In this document: in pieces, positions 33,831 to 45,983 of the stretch
Numbering within the stretch: position 1 is the first letter of the stretch
Layout of the letters: each line of letters starts with the position of its first letter
From: Microthyrium microscopicum
Lineage: Eukaryota; Ascomycota; Dothideomycetes; Microthyriales; Microthyriaceae
Length of the DNA: 64,000 nt
Assembly (NCBI GenBank): GCA_010405405.1
Contig: MU004238.1
Span: forward strand, 1,626,374-1,690,373
Reading direction: 5' to 3'
Made by a program: the position numbers and the translations under genes
The notes under the pieces: model-generated
Seen by the model: the letters and a program-made list of their open reading frames with translations, nothing else
What the model was told of the DNA's origin: nothing
The model's database searches: none

Positions 33831-34158
33831 GATGTATCTCTAAGTATCACAGGATTGATTGGAGAGGTTTGAAGCAGTCGCGAAAATCGGCCCTGTGGTA
33901 TTCGGTAACCATATGGGGTAATTGTTCGTCCTTATACAAATCTGCTCAAGCTATGGTGGTGTTTGAGAGTTTTTAGCATATGTTTGTTTTGATATTCGAA
34001 GTCACAATCCCTACACGGACATTACTTAGCAAACTCTTCGGCAAATCATACTCAAGAAAGCGAATTGAGCATCACAGCGCAGTTGACACTGAATATAAAA
34101 AGTCTCATAACAAGCATTGGATTGCATTCATGATGGTATCAAACATTATAACAAACGC
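33831..34158. other. Intergenic, no supported gene
   Basis: 328 bp covering the Pol-BBD-like gene promoter and the UTP4 3' flank. No other feature is visible. Confidence 0.4.
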
Positions 34159-36765
34159 TCATTTGTATGTCGTCTCGAATCGATCGGGCAAGTCAAGATC
34201 CCAGATCGGCCGCTCAATAATCACGACTTCCGGGAAGTGTACATCCTTCTCTGAAGAACCAGAACGCGGCAACGTGAGCGGAACAATCCCAGCAATGTCA
34301 CGATACTGTCGAGACATATACCACTTGGGTGCATTCCTCGTCTCGTTTTTGTTCGTAGGCTTTGCCTGGGTAATCTCTTGATGGTTTTGTTGGAAGCCGT
34401 CGAGCATATCCACATCTTCGTCTTCCGGCTCTTCTTCACCATTCTCAGATTTTGGTTTCTCTTCTACTTGTTGTAGGACCAGACCGTGGATATCATCGTC
34501 GTACTTTGTTGAGCCAGCGCCTGTATTTTCAAAAAACTTTCGTTTAAGACTCTTCGTCGTTGGGACCAGCTCGTTTCCAGATTTGCCATCCGAATCGTCC
34601 TTGATTGTTATGTCGTGGTCAACGGAAGTGTTGAGTCCAAATAGCCACGAGGCTCCATAAAGCCACATCCACCCGTTTGGTCCCCAGAACACACCCTTTG
34701 TGCGCTCTTTAGTGATCTTGAATGTCTCAGGCATCACCCCGTGTGGATTTCTTTTAGACCACAGAGTAAGGCCTCCGGTTTTCATATTGAATTCTTGTAT
34801 TTTGTGTCTGGCGGTGATGACAAAGAGATTGTATTTGCTGTCGTCTTGCACATCTGTTTTTGCTGAGGCCCAACGAAATGTCAATGCGATGGGAAAGTCG
34901 CCTTGTAGCGGAGGGCAACGACTCGGATTGGGAATCCAGCCGAACTTGGAAGACTCTTCAGAATCGCTGTCCGAGTCCGAGTCGTTCTGTTCTTCGCTTT
35001 TTGTGGGTTCTTGGACAGGTTGATCGGGTGTTTCGGTCTCCTCTTGGAAAACCCAGCTATCTATATGCCCTCGTAAATCGCTAACAACAAGCATCTTGGA
35101 AGTGTAGGAGAAGGTCATTTGTGTGATGGTTTTCTGGTAGCCGGATAATTGATCGGCATGCTCAGGTCTTTTCGTCCGATGAAGGTTGATGTGTTTTCTG
35201 CTGCTGTTTTCTGCTAGCATGTCGAGAATTTTGATGCTATTGTCGTGTTGGACTAGAGCAAGCCATCTCTGGTCATGGGAGTATTTTGCTAGCTTCGCTC
35301 CAGATTTTGAGATTGGAGGAAGAGTGATGATGTTGAAGATCGTTTTGCCATTCTGCGTGACTTCCTCCAATTTGAAGATTTTGACTTCTGCAGAAGTTGC
35401 AACGACTAACGACTTGCCTTGAGACAGCACCGCACATGTGATGTTTTCTTCCCCTTTGATGACTATCTTAGCCACATGATGGTGTCGTTTTACAGTGTTT
35501 GGACCTTTTCTCTTCTTCTCGATTTGCCAGATGTTGATTTCTCGTTCCCACCAAGATACAACAAGGCGCTGACCGGATGCTGAATCAAATGGGACTTGAT
35601 GAGGAAGTCCAGACATTGTGTACTGATATTGTTTGCCATGTTCGCGCATGGGAGCTATAACTAAATTTGTGTCGAGTCCTAGAACGAGTCAGTAATTTTC
35701 AATCAATAATGAGCTTGAAGGCTTGCCTCCAGATGCAATGACATTAAGGCTCTTGCTTTCGAAGGAGCTCATCGCCTTCACATCATGCTGATGATACGTC
35801 GTGTGATCAGTTTTGATCCACTTCGCGGTTGTTCCGGACCCTTTTACATATTTGGCAGTTCGACGATCCATTCCGGCACTGAAGATGGCACCAGTATCCT
35901 GACTTACAGCTAAGGTCAAAATATCTGCATCATGACTCGCTATCTTTTGGAGTTGTGAATAATGAGTTCGATCAAAGATCCGAACACCGCCAGTGGAATC
36001 GCCTGTCACTATTTCTCCTTTTGGAAGTGTTTTGATGGCCCATACCAGAATGTTCTTGGGGCCTCCTACTGGTCCAGCTCCTAGAGAGACGCTGCGGATA
36101 AAAGTTCCAGCGCTAATGTCGTAGATTCGAAAGGAGCTGTCGGCGTATCCTGCAGCCAGTTTGTTTCTAGTTACGAATGCCAGGCTGAGAACTCGAGCTT
36201 GTTTCTTGGTTGGCCGAGAAAGAACTCGCACAAACTGTAAATCGTTGTCGTTGGTTGACAGCACAGATATGCTACCATCCGCAAAACCAGCCACAAGTTT
36301 TTGTGGCCAATTCGAGTTCTCGTCATTGCGCGTGACTTTATAGGCCTGATTGTAAGGGGGTTGAGCAGCTAAGCACCATATCTCGCTGTTGTTGGCAATC
36401 CAGGATCGAAGAGGAAGGCCAGTCGAAAGATTCCACTCAGTCACAGCATTGGAGTTGCCAATGCTGAAAAGTCGCATTGGACCATCTATGCGGCGGCCTT
36501 GTTCGTCTTTTTCAGCCAGATCTTCGACCCATGCAAGACCCTCTACAGTTCGTCCCTTTCCACCTTTAAAGATGGCTTCTTGAACCCAATCTCCACCCAG
36601 AGGATTCCAAATCTCGATGTCTCCATTCGCGCGACCAAGTGCAAGACGCACTGTATGTATTTTATTCGGACTGCTGACGAAGCCCTTGTTTGTGGACTGG
36701 GAGAATGCGAGGCAGGTAATGGCGGAGGTGGGATACTTGACGAAGCGGCAGCGGTATACGTCCAT
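34159..36765 (-). CDS. UTP4: U3 snoRNP protein Utp4 (cirhin)
   Basis: Two exons, 36765-35727 and 35678-34159, 852 aa. Start MDVYRCRFVKYPTSAITCLA matches the Utp4 N-terminus. Many WD40 blades follow (ALGRANGDIEIWNP, VAGFADGSISVLS, AAGYADSSFRIYDI, VTGDSTGGVRIFDR, and after the intron WLALVQHDNSIKILDM and LVVSDLRGHIDSW). An acidic Ser/Asp/Glu insert lies near residue 620. Utp4 belongs to the t-UTP subcomplex that starts SSU processome assembly on pre-18S rRNA in the nucleolus. The only intron has a GC donor (GCAAGC...TTCTAG, 48 bp, ACTGAC branch) and gives IASGGLDTNLVIAP. It is divergent from NOP7. Confidence 0.92.
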
Positions 36766-37090
36766 GGTTGCGGGGCTAAACCAAAGAAAGCTGAGTAATC
36801 ATTGTTTTGGTGTGTGATCGCATGGGGAAATTTATTTGGCAAGCCTTGAAGGGGGAAGAAAAAGAGTCGCGATTTGTATTTGGTACTGGACTGGTTGAGA
36901 GAAAGGTGGGAACTGAAAGTTAGAAAAAAAATCCCAGCTTCGGCGCCAAGATTTCGAAAAAGGCCCAAGCTTCTTTAATCGATAAAGACTTTTTTCCTCC
37001 GCCCGCCTAAAACTCCGCATTTTTTTGTTGCAAGCACTTGGTCGTTCTCCATACAACTACTTGTCGAGAAATTAAGAATCGACATTCACC
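36766..37090. promoter_or_regulatory. Bidirectional promoter UTP4 / NOP7
   Basis: 325 bp between the two ATGs, both for ribosome-biogenesis factors. It contains A/T tracts (taaaaaaaaatc-like near 36925) and a near-palindromic ctttaatcgataaag at about 36972-36986. A shared regulatory site is plausible but none is proven. Confidence 0.5.
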
Positions 37091-39270
37091 ATGGCCATCA
37101 CTACAAAAGGATCGCGGAAGCGCAAAGGTGAAATCGTGTCCTAATTCGTCCTGTTACGAACACTAACAAGTCCCAGCCAAAACTGGCGCTGCCAAAAACT
37201 ACATGACAAGAACACAGGCTGTTCGCAAACTACAGATTTCTCTTCCCGACTTCCGAAGACTGTGTATCTTCAAAGGTATATCATAGTCTGCTCGTACTGC
37301 TCAGAGAGTTTAAGTTGACATGTGCAGGCATCTACCCTCGAGAACCACGTAACAAGAAGAAGGTCAACAAGAGCGCAACTCCGGCTACAACTTTCTACTA
37401 CACCAAAGACATCCAATACCTCTTCCATGAACCTCTCCTCACCAAATTTAGACAACACAAGTCCATAGCCAAGAAGATTGGTCGAGCCCTTGGCCGCAAT
37501 GAGGTTGGCGACGCCGTTCGATTCGAGAAGAATGCGCCGCGCATGACCTTGGATCACTTGATCAAGGAGCGATATCCAACCTTTGTTGATGCACTTCGCG
37601 ACCTCGATGATGCACTGTCTATGATTTTTCTTTTCGCGAGCCTTCCTTCCACATCTCACGTTCCAGCCAAGACTATTGCGCTATGTCAACGATTATGTCT
37701 CGAGTTCCAACACTACCTCATCGTATCGCGATCGCTTCGCAAGTCGTTTCTGTCAATTAAGGGGATATACTATCAGGCTACGATACAGGGCCAGGACATC
37801 ATGTGGCTAGTTCCCTATAAGTTTGTGCAGAAAATGGCTGGAGACATTGATTTTCGAATCATGGCTACCTTCATCGAGTTCTACACTACACTGATTGGAT
37901 TCATAAATTTCCGCTTGTATACACAAGTTGGCCTGGTCTATCCACCAAGATTCGATGCGTCGAGTGACGAGAAAGGCGGTGAACTGGGGGCTTTCACACT
38001 ACAAGGACGTGGCATATCTGCACCATCGAATGGAAACACAAACGCAATCACGAATGGTGACGCGGAAATGAATGTGGCATCAGCTGCAGCGCAAGCCGAG
38101 GCAGACAAGGTTGCTCTCTTAACTGAAAAAGATATGGGACAAGAGGCCAGCGAGGATGTTGCAGAAGAGCAAGACGAAACGGCCGAGACAGCTCTGGATG
38201 TCCTCGACACATTCCAACCGGCTACTGAGCAAGATGCCGACGTACTACTTCAACCGACCTTTTCCAGCATCGAGTCTGGCAACATATTCTCCGACTTTAC
38301 TTTCTTCCTTTCCCGTGAAACCCCCAAAACCTCCCTCGAATTCCTTCTCAAAGCCTTCGGGTGTAACCGAGTCGGCTGGGACATTGTCCTCGGTGATGGC
38401 GCATTCACCAACGACGAGAAAGATCCTCGTATCACCCATCAGATCGTCGATAGACCAAGTGTAATTCCTGTTCAGAATGGCGATGCAGAAAATGAGGTGG
38501 ATGACGAGGAAGCAGAGCACAAACCTGTGGGTCCACTTCGGCTACCGGGCAGAATTTATGTTCAGCCTCAATGGGTTTGGGACTGCCTCAATCAGGGAAG
38601 ACTGTTGCGTCCAGATTTGTACGCTCCAGGTGCCTCGTTACCGCCGCATTTGAGTCCATGGGTCAAGCCCAAGGCTGGCACATATGACCCGACCAAGGCG
38701 TTGGAAGAGCAGGAGAAGGATGGTGAGGCTGAGATGTTTGAAGAGGATGTTCTAGAAGAGGAACAGCTAGCCATTGAAGCCAAGGACGCTTCAGATAACG
38801 GCATGGACGTAGACTCTGACGAAGATTCTGAAGATGACGAAGAAGAAGCAGAGGACGTCAGCGATGACGATGAAGTTGCTGCTGGAGAGGGCATGCAAGT
38901 CGACGGCAGCGAGGACGAAGAAGAGGAGCAAGCTGTCCCTGCAGCAGAGGACGAGTGGGACGGCGTTTCTGGCGACGAAGGCTCTGAACTCTCCGTCGAT
39001 GATGCTGAGAAACAATATCAGCGCGAACTGGAGGCCGAAGCAGCAGGACTACCAGTACCCGCACCAGTCAAGACATCCTCGGCGAAGAAGAACAAGCTTC
39101 GCAAGGACAAGGCAGAGAAGGAAGAGATTGATCGCCAACGTATGATGATGTCGAACAAGAAGCGCAAGCTATTCGACAGCATGCACAAGAAGAACAAGCG
39201 TGATGATGCCGAGGCTGAGAAACTTCGGTTAAAGAGACGGAAGTTGGAGAGACAGCAAAAGGCAACGTAG
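37091..39270 (+). CDS. NOP7: Pescadillo homologue Nop7
   Basis: Three exons: 37091-37127, 37177-37275 and 37328-39270, 692 aa. [20 protein letters not shown] leads into [20 protein letters not shown], then the Pescadillo N-terminal domain ([49 protein letters not shown]). A BRCT domain follows ([20 protein letters not shown] ... [17 protein letters not shown]). Long acidic tracts and a C-terminal Lys/Arg-rich coiled coil complete it. Nop7 works with Erb1 and Ytm1 (PeBoW complex) in 27S pre-rRNA processing for the 60S subunit. Both introns have consensus GT and AG ends. Length is slightly above yeast Nop7 because of the acidic inserts. Confidence 0.95.
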
Positions 39271-39463
39271 AACGACATGCACGATACACTTAGTCAATAA
39301 GTTGGACTTTTCGATTGCAGTTTTTTTGAGAAGTGAACTAAAGCTATATGACTAAGTATACATACAAGTATCGATTCCGAAAGCTAATTTTCCATAACGT
39401 TCATTCATCCTCCCCCATATGGAACTCTGGGTAAAGGGGTAAGCTGCCTGGGTTGCCGGGTAG

Positions 39464-40156
39464 TTAGTAGTGCTTGGGTAGCATTGGAGCCGAGCATAAA
39501 GGCGGAGTTGGCACAGCTATGGATGAGGAATTTGGCTTGGTAGCAATCGGATCCGCAATGACCGATGACACCGAACTGTAAGTGGTAGTTGAAACCACAG
39601 GCGGCCCATTAGAAGTCGAAGGCGAAGCCTGGCTTGGGTATGGTGAAGGTGGTGGTGGATATGAGGATGGTGATGGCGGTGGAACATAGCTGCTTGGTGT
39701 ACTGTACGGCGGCTTCGAAGTCGCTGTTGGATTGACCGTGTTCGTGGTGTTGGACGCTGGTGGCGGCGGCTTACCATATCCTGGAGGAGGTGGAGGAGAG
39801 TAGCTGGGTGGTGGTGGAGGAGGGTAGCCGTAGCCTGGGGGTGCAGGGACGAGTGTGAGCGTCGGCTTGGCGGAGGTTGAAAGCAACGCGCTGCCGTTGG
39901 TTATGGCGGCTGAAGTGACTGCTCCTACGGAGGTGGTGAGGATGATGGTTATGTCCACATCGGTTGTGGTGGTAAAAGAGTCCTCTGTGGATGAAGGGAA
40001 AGGGTTGACAAAGGATGTCCCGGACACAATGTCGGTGTTGCTGACAACAGAGGATGAAGAGTTGTCCCGTTTTTCAAACTTGAGATAACCTGCATTTGGC
40101 AAGGCATCGATGGCAGAGAGCGCCGAAAGAAAGAAAACGAGGTGTTTCAACATCAT
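39464..40156 (-). CDS. Secreted proline-rich protein with Kex2-type propeptide
   Basis: 230 aa from the first ATG at 40156 (MMLKHLVFFLSALSAIDA, signal peptide). A short propeptide LPNAGYLKFEKR ends in a KR site before DNSSSSVV. The mature part has a Thr/Val-rich segment (about 45-105), then Pro/Tyr/Gly-rich repeats (PPGYGYPPPPPPSYSPPP, GYGKPPPP, SSYPPPPSPYPS) and a Ser-rich tail ending LCSAPMLPKHY. This resembles structural wall or matrix proteins. No enzymatic domain and no clear GPI tail. Confidence 0.65.
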   Translation of the reverse strand: MMLKHLVFFLSALSAIDALPNAGYLKFEKRDNSSSSVVSNTDIVSGTSFVNPFPSSTEDSFTTTTDVDITIILTTSVGAVTSAAITNGSALLSTSAKPTLTLVPAPPGYGYPPPPPPSYSPPPPPGYGKPPPPASNTTNTVNPTATSKPPYSTPSSYVPPPSPSSYPPPPSPYPSQASPSTSNGPPVVSTTTYSSVSSVIADPIATKPNSSSIAVPTPPLCSAPMLPKHY

Positions 40157-43069
40157 GTATGAGGCTGAGGACAAGGCTGGGTTTTTTGATCAACTACTAG
40201 TAGAGCGAGAGAAAATTGACACAAATTCGGTCTCAAGAGCCTGGATTGAATTGAAAAATGGCGATAAATCTAGAAGGCATGACGACTTTATAGAAATATA
40301 CTGCCATAAATCATTCAAGTATCAGACTCGTTGGGTTACTCAATTATCACCAAAGTATAGACTGAACCCCTTCTTGCGGGCCAGACTTGAACAAGTTCAG
40401 CATTGTCTGCAGATCTGACTCGCACCGTCAAGCAACACAATGATCTAAAATTCAATAGAAGAGCAAAGCTCGAGCAAGTGTCTATTGACTTGCCGTCGTC
40501 AAGGATGCACAAAAACAGGCGGTGAAGAAGAGATATGCTTGTTTGGTTTGCCGTTTGGTACGGGTTCTGGTACCAGATAACTTCGGTGTTCTGGATTCAT
40601 CGACATGGCCAACGTATGCTCTTGAATCGGGGAGCCCGAGTGGTGGCCAACGACATTTATCCTAGGCGACATCAAGATGATGGCTCTGGACTTTGAACCT
40701 GCAAGCCGCGACGGAATTACTAGTTCTTTACCATCTTCCATCTCCCACGAGAAGAACAGAGAATCATGCTTTCCAAGATTAACTCCTAGCTTAAGCCTAG
40801 TGCCATGTTTGTAATGAATCTTGCAACGATGGACAAGGAAGAGATTCGTAGAGACTCGAGATAATGGGGCACGGCATATTCTACAGCAGCTTCGAAGCTA
40901 AGGAGAACAGAAACATCGTGACAGACATAGGGCTAGAACTGGTTAACACAGAGCTCCTAGAAGCTGGAGATGGCAAGCTGGAGGAGGACGATCCATATTA
41001 TGGGGTCAAATTTCTTTGGCTCGCAGCAAAGAAAAAGGCGTTTGAGGACTGATATTGACTTTAGACGAGTGTTGCTGGACCATTTATAAATTAAGCGCCC
41101 CATGTTTGAATTGCTAGAAAACTTCTTCTTATGATGTACTGCAGTCGCATGGGACTCTACCACATGAATATCAAGCGATTAGATCACGAATACATAAATT
41201 TGCATGCTCGGATGCAAAATGAAGCAGAAGCAACCATCTCCGATGAGGCTTAAACAACTTCATAACGATCCATCGACCGAAAAGAAGGTACTGGGAGAGG
41301 ACGAAGTGGACAATGAAGCTTACGACAACTTAAAATAATGATTCCGATTCATTGTTCAGCAAAAGAGTTGCAGTGATGATATTTACGCCGCCGGAGACAA
41401 TTTACACCAGAATCCGACGTTGCCTTCCAAATTTTTGAGCAATTTCCATATTCAACTGAAGGAGTCGTTCCGAGGTCCGTAAGGCCTGAAAAGCATAACT
41501 CTCAAATCTATTGCATTAGTTCCGAAGAAGTGAACTGGTGAGACTAGGATGGTTTGGTACGCTGGCAGTACAAAACATAGGTGAAAATTGAAATGGTTTA
41601 GCACGCAAAGACCTGTCTGCTTCGGCTAATTACTATGAATTGAGTACAGCTTGCAACTTGTCCCTCGGAACGCACTTGACATACTCTCTTCGGACGGTTC
41701 CGTACGGGACCTTGCAGAATCCGAATTTCACGTTGACACAACCGAGATCTTATCTTCTCCATCCCAGCTTACTTCATCATGTAACCGAGAGTAAGGCTAT
41801 CGTGTTGGTGAATGGACAAGCGATTACTTCCAGTACGTTGACTCGAAATTCTTCTCGTAGCCTTGTTGCTATTCTAGTGGTGTTATACGGGTGAAGTGCT
41901 CTAGCCATATAGTTGGTGTTACAAATTTACCCAAGTACACGAGTCGTACAACATCGACAGATCTGTAAAACATCAAGAATAGGTAAAGAGGGCGAAGCTC
42001 GAGAGATATCCTGGTAAAGGAAAGATCCCCGGGACGGATATTTCGTCTACTGACAATCTGCTGATGCAGAGAAGTACTCCATGGATTTTATATTAACAAA
42101 ACGAGGGCTACAAGAAAACTCCAGCAAGGTCAATTGATTTCCGGATGGATGTAGGAATCAAGGAACGAAATTCATCTTACTGGTGGTCACACGCTTGACG
42201 TTGTTGTGATTATCATCAACCAGCGTGTCACAGTCTCGGCTCATTCGGTAGAACCAAATCTGTTGAAGCTGAGTGTCTAGGTGTACATACCCACATAACA
42301 CCTTATACATGTCGAGAACAGCCAATAGTATCGAATGAGAAGGTTGTACCGGACCAATATGGGATCAGACTAGCCCTTGTCCAATACTCCCCACAAGTCT
42401 CTATTATCACAGCCTGCTAACATCAATCTTTCCAGGGCTAACCAATTGGAGACTCCATCTTTAATGAAAACACGTACGATTCGTCTCATGCACGGCCAAA
42501 TTCGGCCACCACGGACCAGAATGCGAGGCACGATAGCTGCTTCCATTACTTACCAGCTCTGTTCTAGAAGGTGTCTAAGACTATTTCTTGCTACAAGGTT
42601 TCAATCCGAGAAAGCGACCGCAACCGCGACCAGCTCTTCCCTGTCATTCAGGGTCCTCTATCTCAGTTCTGCTAAAGCCCGGGGAGTTGTGTCGGAGGCT
42701 GATAATATCCCGAAAGTGCTGTCTGTTAACCACGCGCATTGTCGAAAACAATGCAATGCTTTCGCTCCACGCGTGTAAAGTGACATGATTTACGAGATAG
42801 CCCCAGAACTAGACCGATAACTAGAACGTGACATTCCTTATATCTAATATATATTGGAAATCTGTTAATGTATCTAGTTTCAGTGGGGAAAGCCTTCCGA
42901 TCATTTTAGATTGTTTACATCCTAAAGTGTGGATTTACGATAATAAAATCTAGTAGTTAAGATGTAGACTACTTGACCTTTTTTTTTATGCATTGAACGG
43001 CCTGGTGTCTTTTAGTCTATTACTACTTTCTTTGCTCGATCAGTCACTCTTTTTTGCTGGTTCGTCGTC
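40157..43069. other. Gene-poor stretch with one unexplained open frame
   Basis: About 2.9 kb. Apart from the minus-strand open frame at 40499-40897 (listed separately) there are only short unsupported frames. The right end (42780-43069) is AT-rich promoter DNA of the cutinase-like gene. Confidence 0.4.
40499..40897 (-). pseudogene. Unassigned open frame, possible terminal exon or gene relic
   Basis: The minus strand is open for 132 codons ending in TGA at 40499, from just after a stop at 40900. It encodes protein-like sequence (KIHYKHGTRLKLGVNLGKHD; LFFSWEMEDGKELVIPSRLA; EHRSYLVPEPVPNGKPNKHI). The first ATG is internal (40741), so the reading could start from an upstream exon not identified, or be a relic. 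Family unknown. Confidence 0.3.
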
Positions 43070-44120
43070 ATGTCAATTCTCTCTGTTCTAGTGAGCGGGC
43101 TCGCTCTTGCTAGCAGTGTTGCAGCTGCTCCTCAACTCGCGTTTGGATCGGCCTCCGGTGTAGTAGCAGGAAAATGCACAGAGCAAAGCTGTTTGGCTGC
43201 GGATGTAAGCGGATCAACTGGCAATCTACCGACAGCTAAGCCGGTGGGTGGCTCGTAAGTTAGACTTGACATGAAATGTTGTCTCAAAGAGAGCATATGC
43301 TGACCACGAAAACCAGAGCATCCGGATGGGTCTGCGTTTCGAAATACAATCCCGCTGCAAAGGAGTCTGTTGAAAAGAATACCCCTAAGAGTAAAGGATT
43401 TGGTGGTCTCTTCGGCAAGGGCGCCTACGTTGAGTTTGAAGAGAGACCAAGTACTCTCAACGATGCAGCTGCTCTCGAGGGCCGCGTTATCCAGAAGCGT
43501 CAACTGCTAGGTGGTCTTTTCGGCGACGGAGCACAGAAATATACTGCTAGATGTACACCCAACATCCTTCTTTTCGCCAAAGGAACTCTTGAGACTGGAG
43601 AGCTCGGTATCACAGTCGGCCCAGCATTGAAGGCTGCTTTGGCCTTGTCTGGAGGAAGCTCATGGACTATGCAAGGTGTGAGCTACACAGCTACTATGGA
43701 CAACGACTACTGCGTTGGCCTTCCCGGTGGAATGATTGCAAAAGGGTTGCTTGAGTCTGCGGCTGAGAAATGCCCCGAGGCCAAGATCTTTACCTCCGGC
43801 TACTCCCAAGGTGCTATGGTCGCTCGTATTGCTGTGGCTTATGCCAACGAAACCGCAAGGAAACAAGTCAAGGTATGCATATGGTAACATGACGTGGAGA
43901 AGAAAGGCTAATTTCTGATAAGGGAATCCTCGTCTATGGAGATCCATTCAACGGCGCCAAAGTCAAGGGTTGGGATGGACCTATCAAGACATTCTGTCGT
44001 GAATCCGACGCTGTCTGCACTGGTGCATTCAAGATCGGTACTGCTCACTTGTCTTATTCTCTAAGCAGCGATGTCACCAATGGGTTGGCATGGCTCATTA
44101 AGACCGCGAAGGCCTCTTGA
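43070..44120 (+). CDS. Cutinase-like hydrolase with Kex2-type prosegment
   Basis: Three exons: 43070-43254, 43317-43872 and 43923-44120, 312 aa. Signal peptide MSILSVLVSGLALASSVAAA. Then a prosegment of about 100 residues with two Cys and GFGGLFGKGAYVEF, ending RVIQKR at 118-123, then QLLGGLFGDGAQKY. The catalytic domain begins CTPNILLFAKGTLETGELG and contains the elbow TSGYSQGAMVAR (Ser225), LVYGDPFNGAK, the catalytic-Asp loop FCRESDAVCTG and His in GTAHLSYSLS. All cutinase-fold residues are present. The prosegment is unusual for cutinases (about 210-240 aa) and suggests secretion as a zymogen trimmed by Kex2, which is inference. Confidence 0.85.
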
Positions 44121-44422
44121 ATAATTGAGACACTAGAGAGGGCTGTATCGTAAATGACGAAAAGTAGAACTAGCATTAATACCAAGCGAGCACTTTTAGA
44201 ATCTACATCTCAGGAAATCACACCCTTTTATCAAGGTTCAGATGATGTCGTTGTAGGTACTAGATCCTAAGAATATTTTGCTACCTGGAATACTCTACCA
44301 TTTGGCATATACTACCAAAATGGTAAAGAAAGAAAGAACGCCATGGCCATCGAGGCAGACTGATTGCCAAACGCCGCGCTACAATTGGACCGGGATATAG
44401 AGCAAGAAAGAAAATGAACGCG
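44121..44422. other. Convergent intergenic region
   Basis: 302 bp between the stops of the cutinase-like and rhodopsin-domain genes. It contains a short palindromic accattttggt-like element near 44318. No gene. Confidence 0.3.
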
Positions 44423-45983
44423 TCAGCTTTTGGATTTTGATATTGATTCAACTTTTCCTGTTGATGCTTTACCAGACGAGGTGCTCTGACCTTCGTGACT
44501 GGATTTCCACAGATCTCGATTGAGCATGATGTTGATGCTCATTTGCTCATGCCCGCTCTTACTTTGAGAGTCAGAGATAATGATAATTGATCTGTTGGAG
44601 GCGCTTCGCTGTTGAGTATCCGACTGTCCAGCACTTGGATATGTTGGATTGGACGCTCCTTGTTCCGCTTCGATTGTTGGATCCTGTGAAGTTCCTGTGC
44701 GATGAGACGAAAACAAAGTCCGGATTTCTGGTAATGATCCACAAATTATGCCGAGGTTGAAATCCAGACACGAGAGGATGTAGAGGATGGCGATATTGTC
44801 TGACCTGTCGTTAGCGTTACAAGCCATTGCAAACTGCAAAGTATCTGCTCGTACAGAAGAGATCATTTGACGCAAAGTAGACCTGTGATAGGTAGTAAAT
44901 TCGACCGATCCCTGCTATGCAAGTACTACACAGACTGTGGTCAGTCTTCGTTCTGTTACATTTCGAGGTGGTTGCGTACAAACAGCCAATGCTAAATACA
45001 AATATCAAGCCGACTCGTTGTCGCAGTGGTAACCGAATAGTCCACAGTCGTGGAGCTGGCCACAAGAACACTGCGAGATCCTGTATGGTGTTAGCTCGAC
45101 TTCTGCTGGAATTGTGGGTCTCGCCGCACTACGTGACAATCTGATGAAATGATTATATATCATTTCACAGGATTATCCATCTTTGCATCTAGGGTGACTT
45201 GACGTGGGACACTTGCAGTGATCGTGTTAATTACTGCTGTTACAACGAACGCCCGCTTTGTATTGTAACACTTGTTATGAGTAATCGTCAAGTCCCAATA
45301 CGCTTCAATGGGTCTATTACGCGGTTAAAATTGCATGTTTTTCGCCTTGTGGGCGCTGTACTTACAAGCAAGGTAGCATCATTGCGATAGTACTACCAAT
45401 TAAAGAGAGGACTAAGAACGTAATTGTCCCAAAGCAGAAATATCTATCAACCTCGCTTGGGAAGATGCGCAGGTATGTTAGACAAATAGATATCTTGGAA
45501 AGAGACACAGTAGGCGTGAACAAAACTGCAAACACATAGGCAGACTGACCGTTCATTGTCAGTTTCGCAGCTTAGATATAGTCTGAAGGTAAATATCATG
45601 GAAGGACTTACCTTTGCAGCCAAATTAATCTCTGGATCGCTAAGATCCCATCCATGTTTTCCAGTACCATATCTCGTAGATACGAGATTTAACACTGTTT
45701 CAGCTGTTGCGAAAAGCTAAAAGTACGAAAGTCAGAGTCATCTCAGGATATCGGCAGAAGACTTTCTTACTGATGCCACTCCCATCATCCAATCATCCGA
45801 TCCAAGTGCTCGTTTCACGAAGGCTCTAGCGTAGAATCTCAATGATACAATCGAGATCATCAAGACTAGCACTGGAGTTTCAACGGCAAGCAGAAGCGTA
45901 ATTCTAGTATCGTGCAAAGACCGATCTTCTGGTAAGGTCGCAAATCCAGGAACCACCTTTGGTGGTGGGTCGGTTGTCAGCAT
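44423..45983 (-). CDS. Fungal rhodopsin-domain integral membrane protein (PTH11-type family)
   Basis: Seven exons: 45983-45771, 45716-45612, 45544-45366, 45313-45217, 45080-44980, 44934-44855 and 44799-44423, 383 aa. The product has the seven-TM layout of the fungal rhodopsin-domain family: TLLLAVETPVLVLMISIVSL, ALGSDDWMM, VSLSKISICLTYLRIFPS, PIEAYWDL...CYN, VINTITDLAVFLWPAPRLW, RQRVGLIFVFSIGCFL, IAGIGRIYYLSQV and DFNLGIICGSLPEIR. The soluble tail is Ser-rich. Many family members are plasma-membrane GPCR-like proteins of unknown ligand. The fourth intron uses a GC donor (GCAAGT...ATACAG, 136 bp) and every joint keeps frame. The last two introns are less certain than the rest. Confidence 0.75.
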
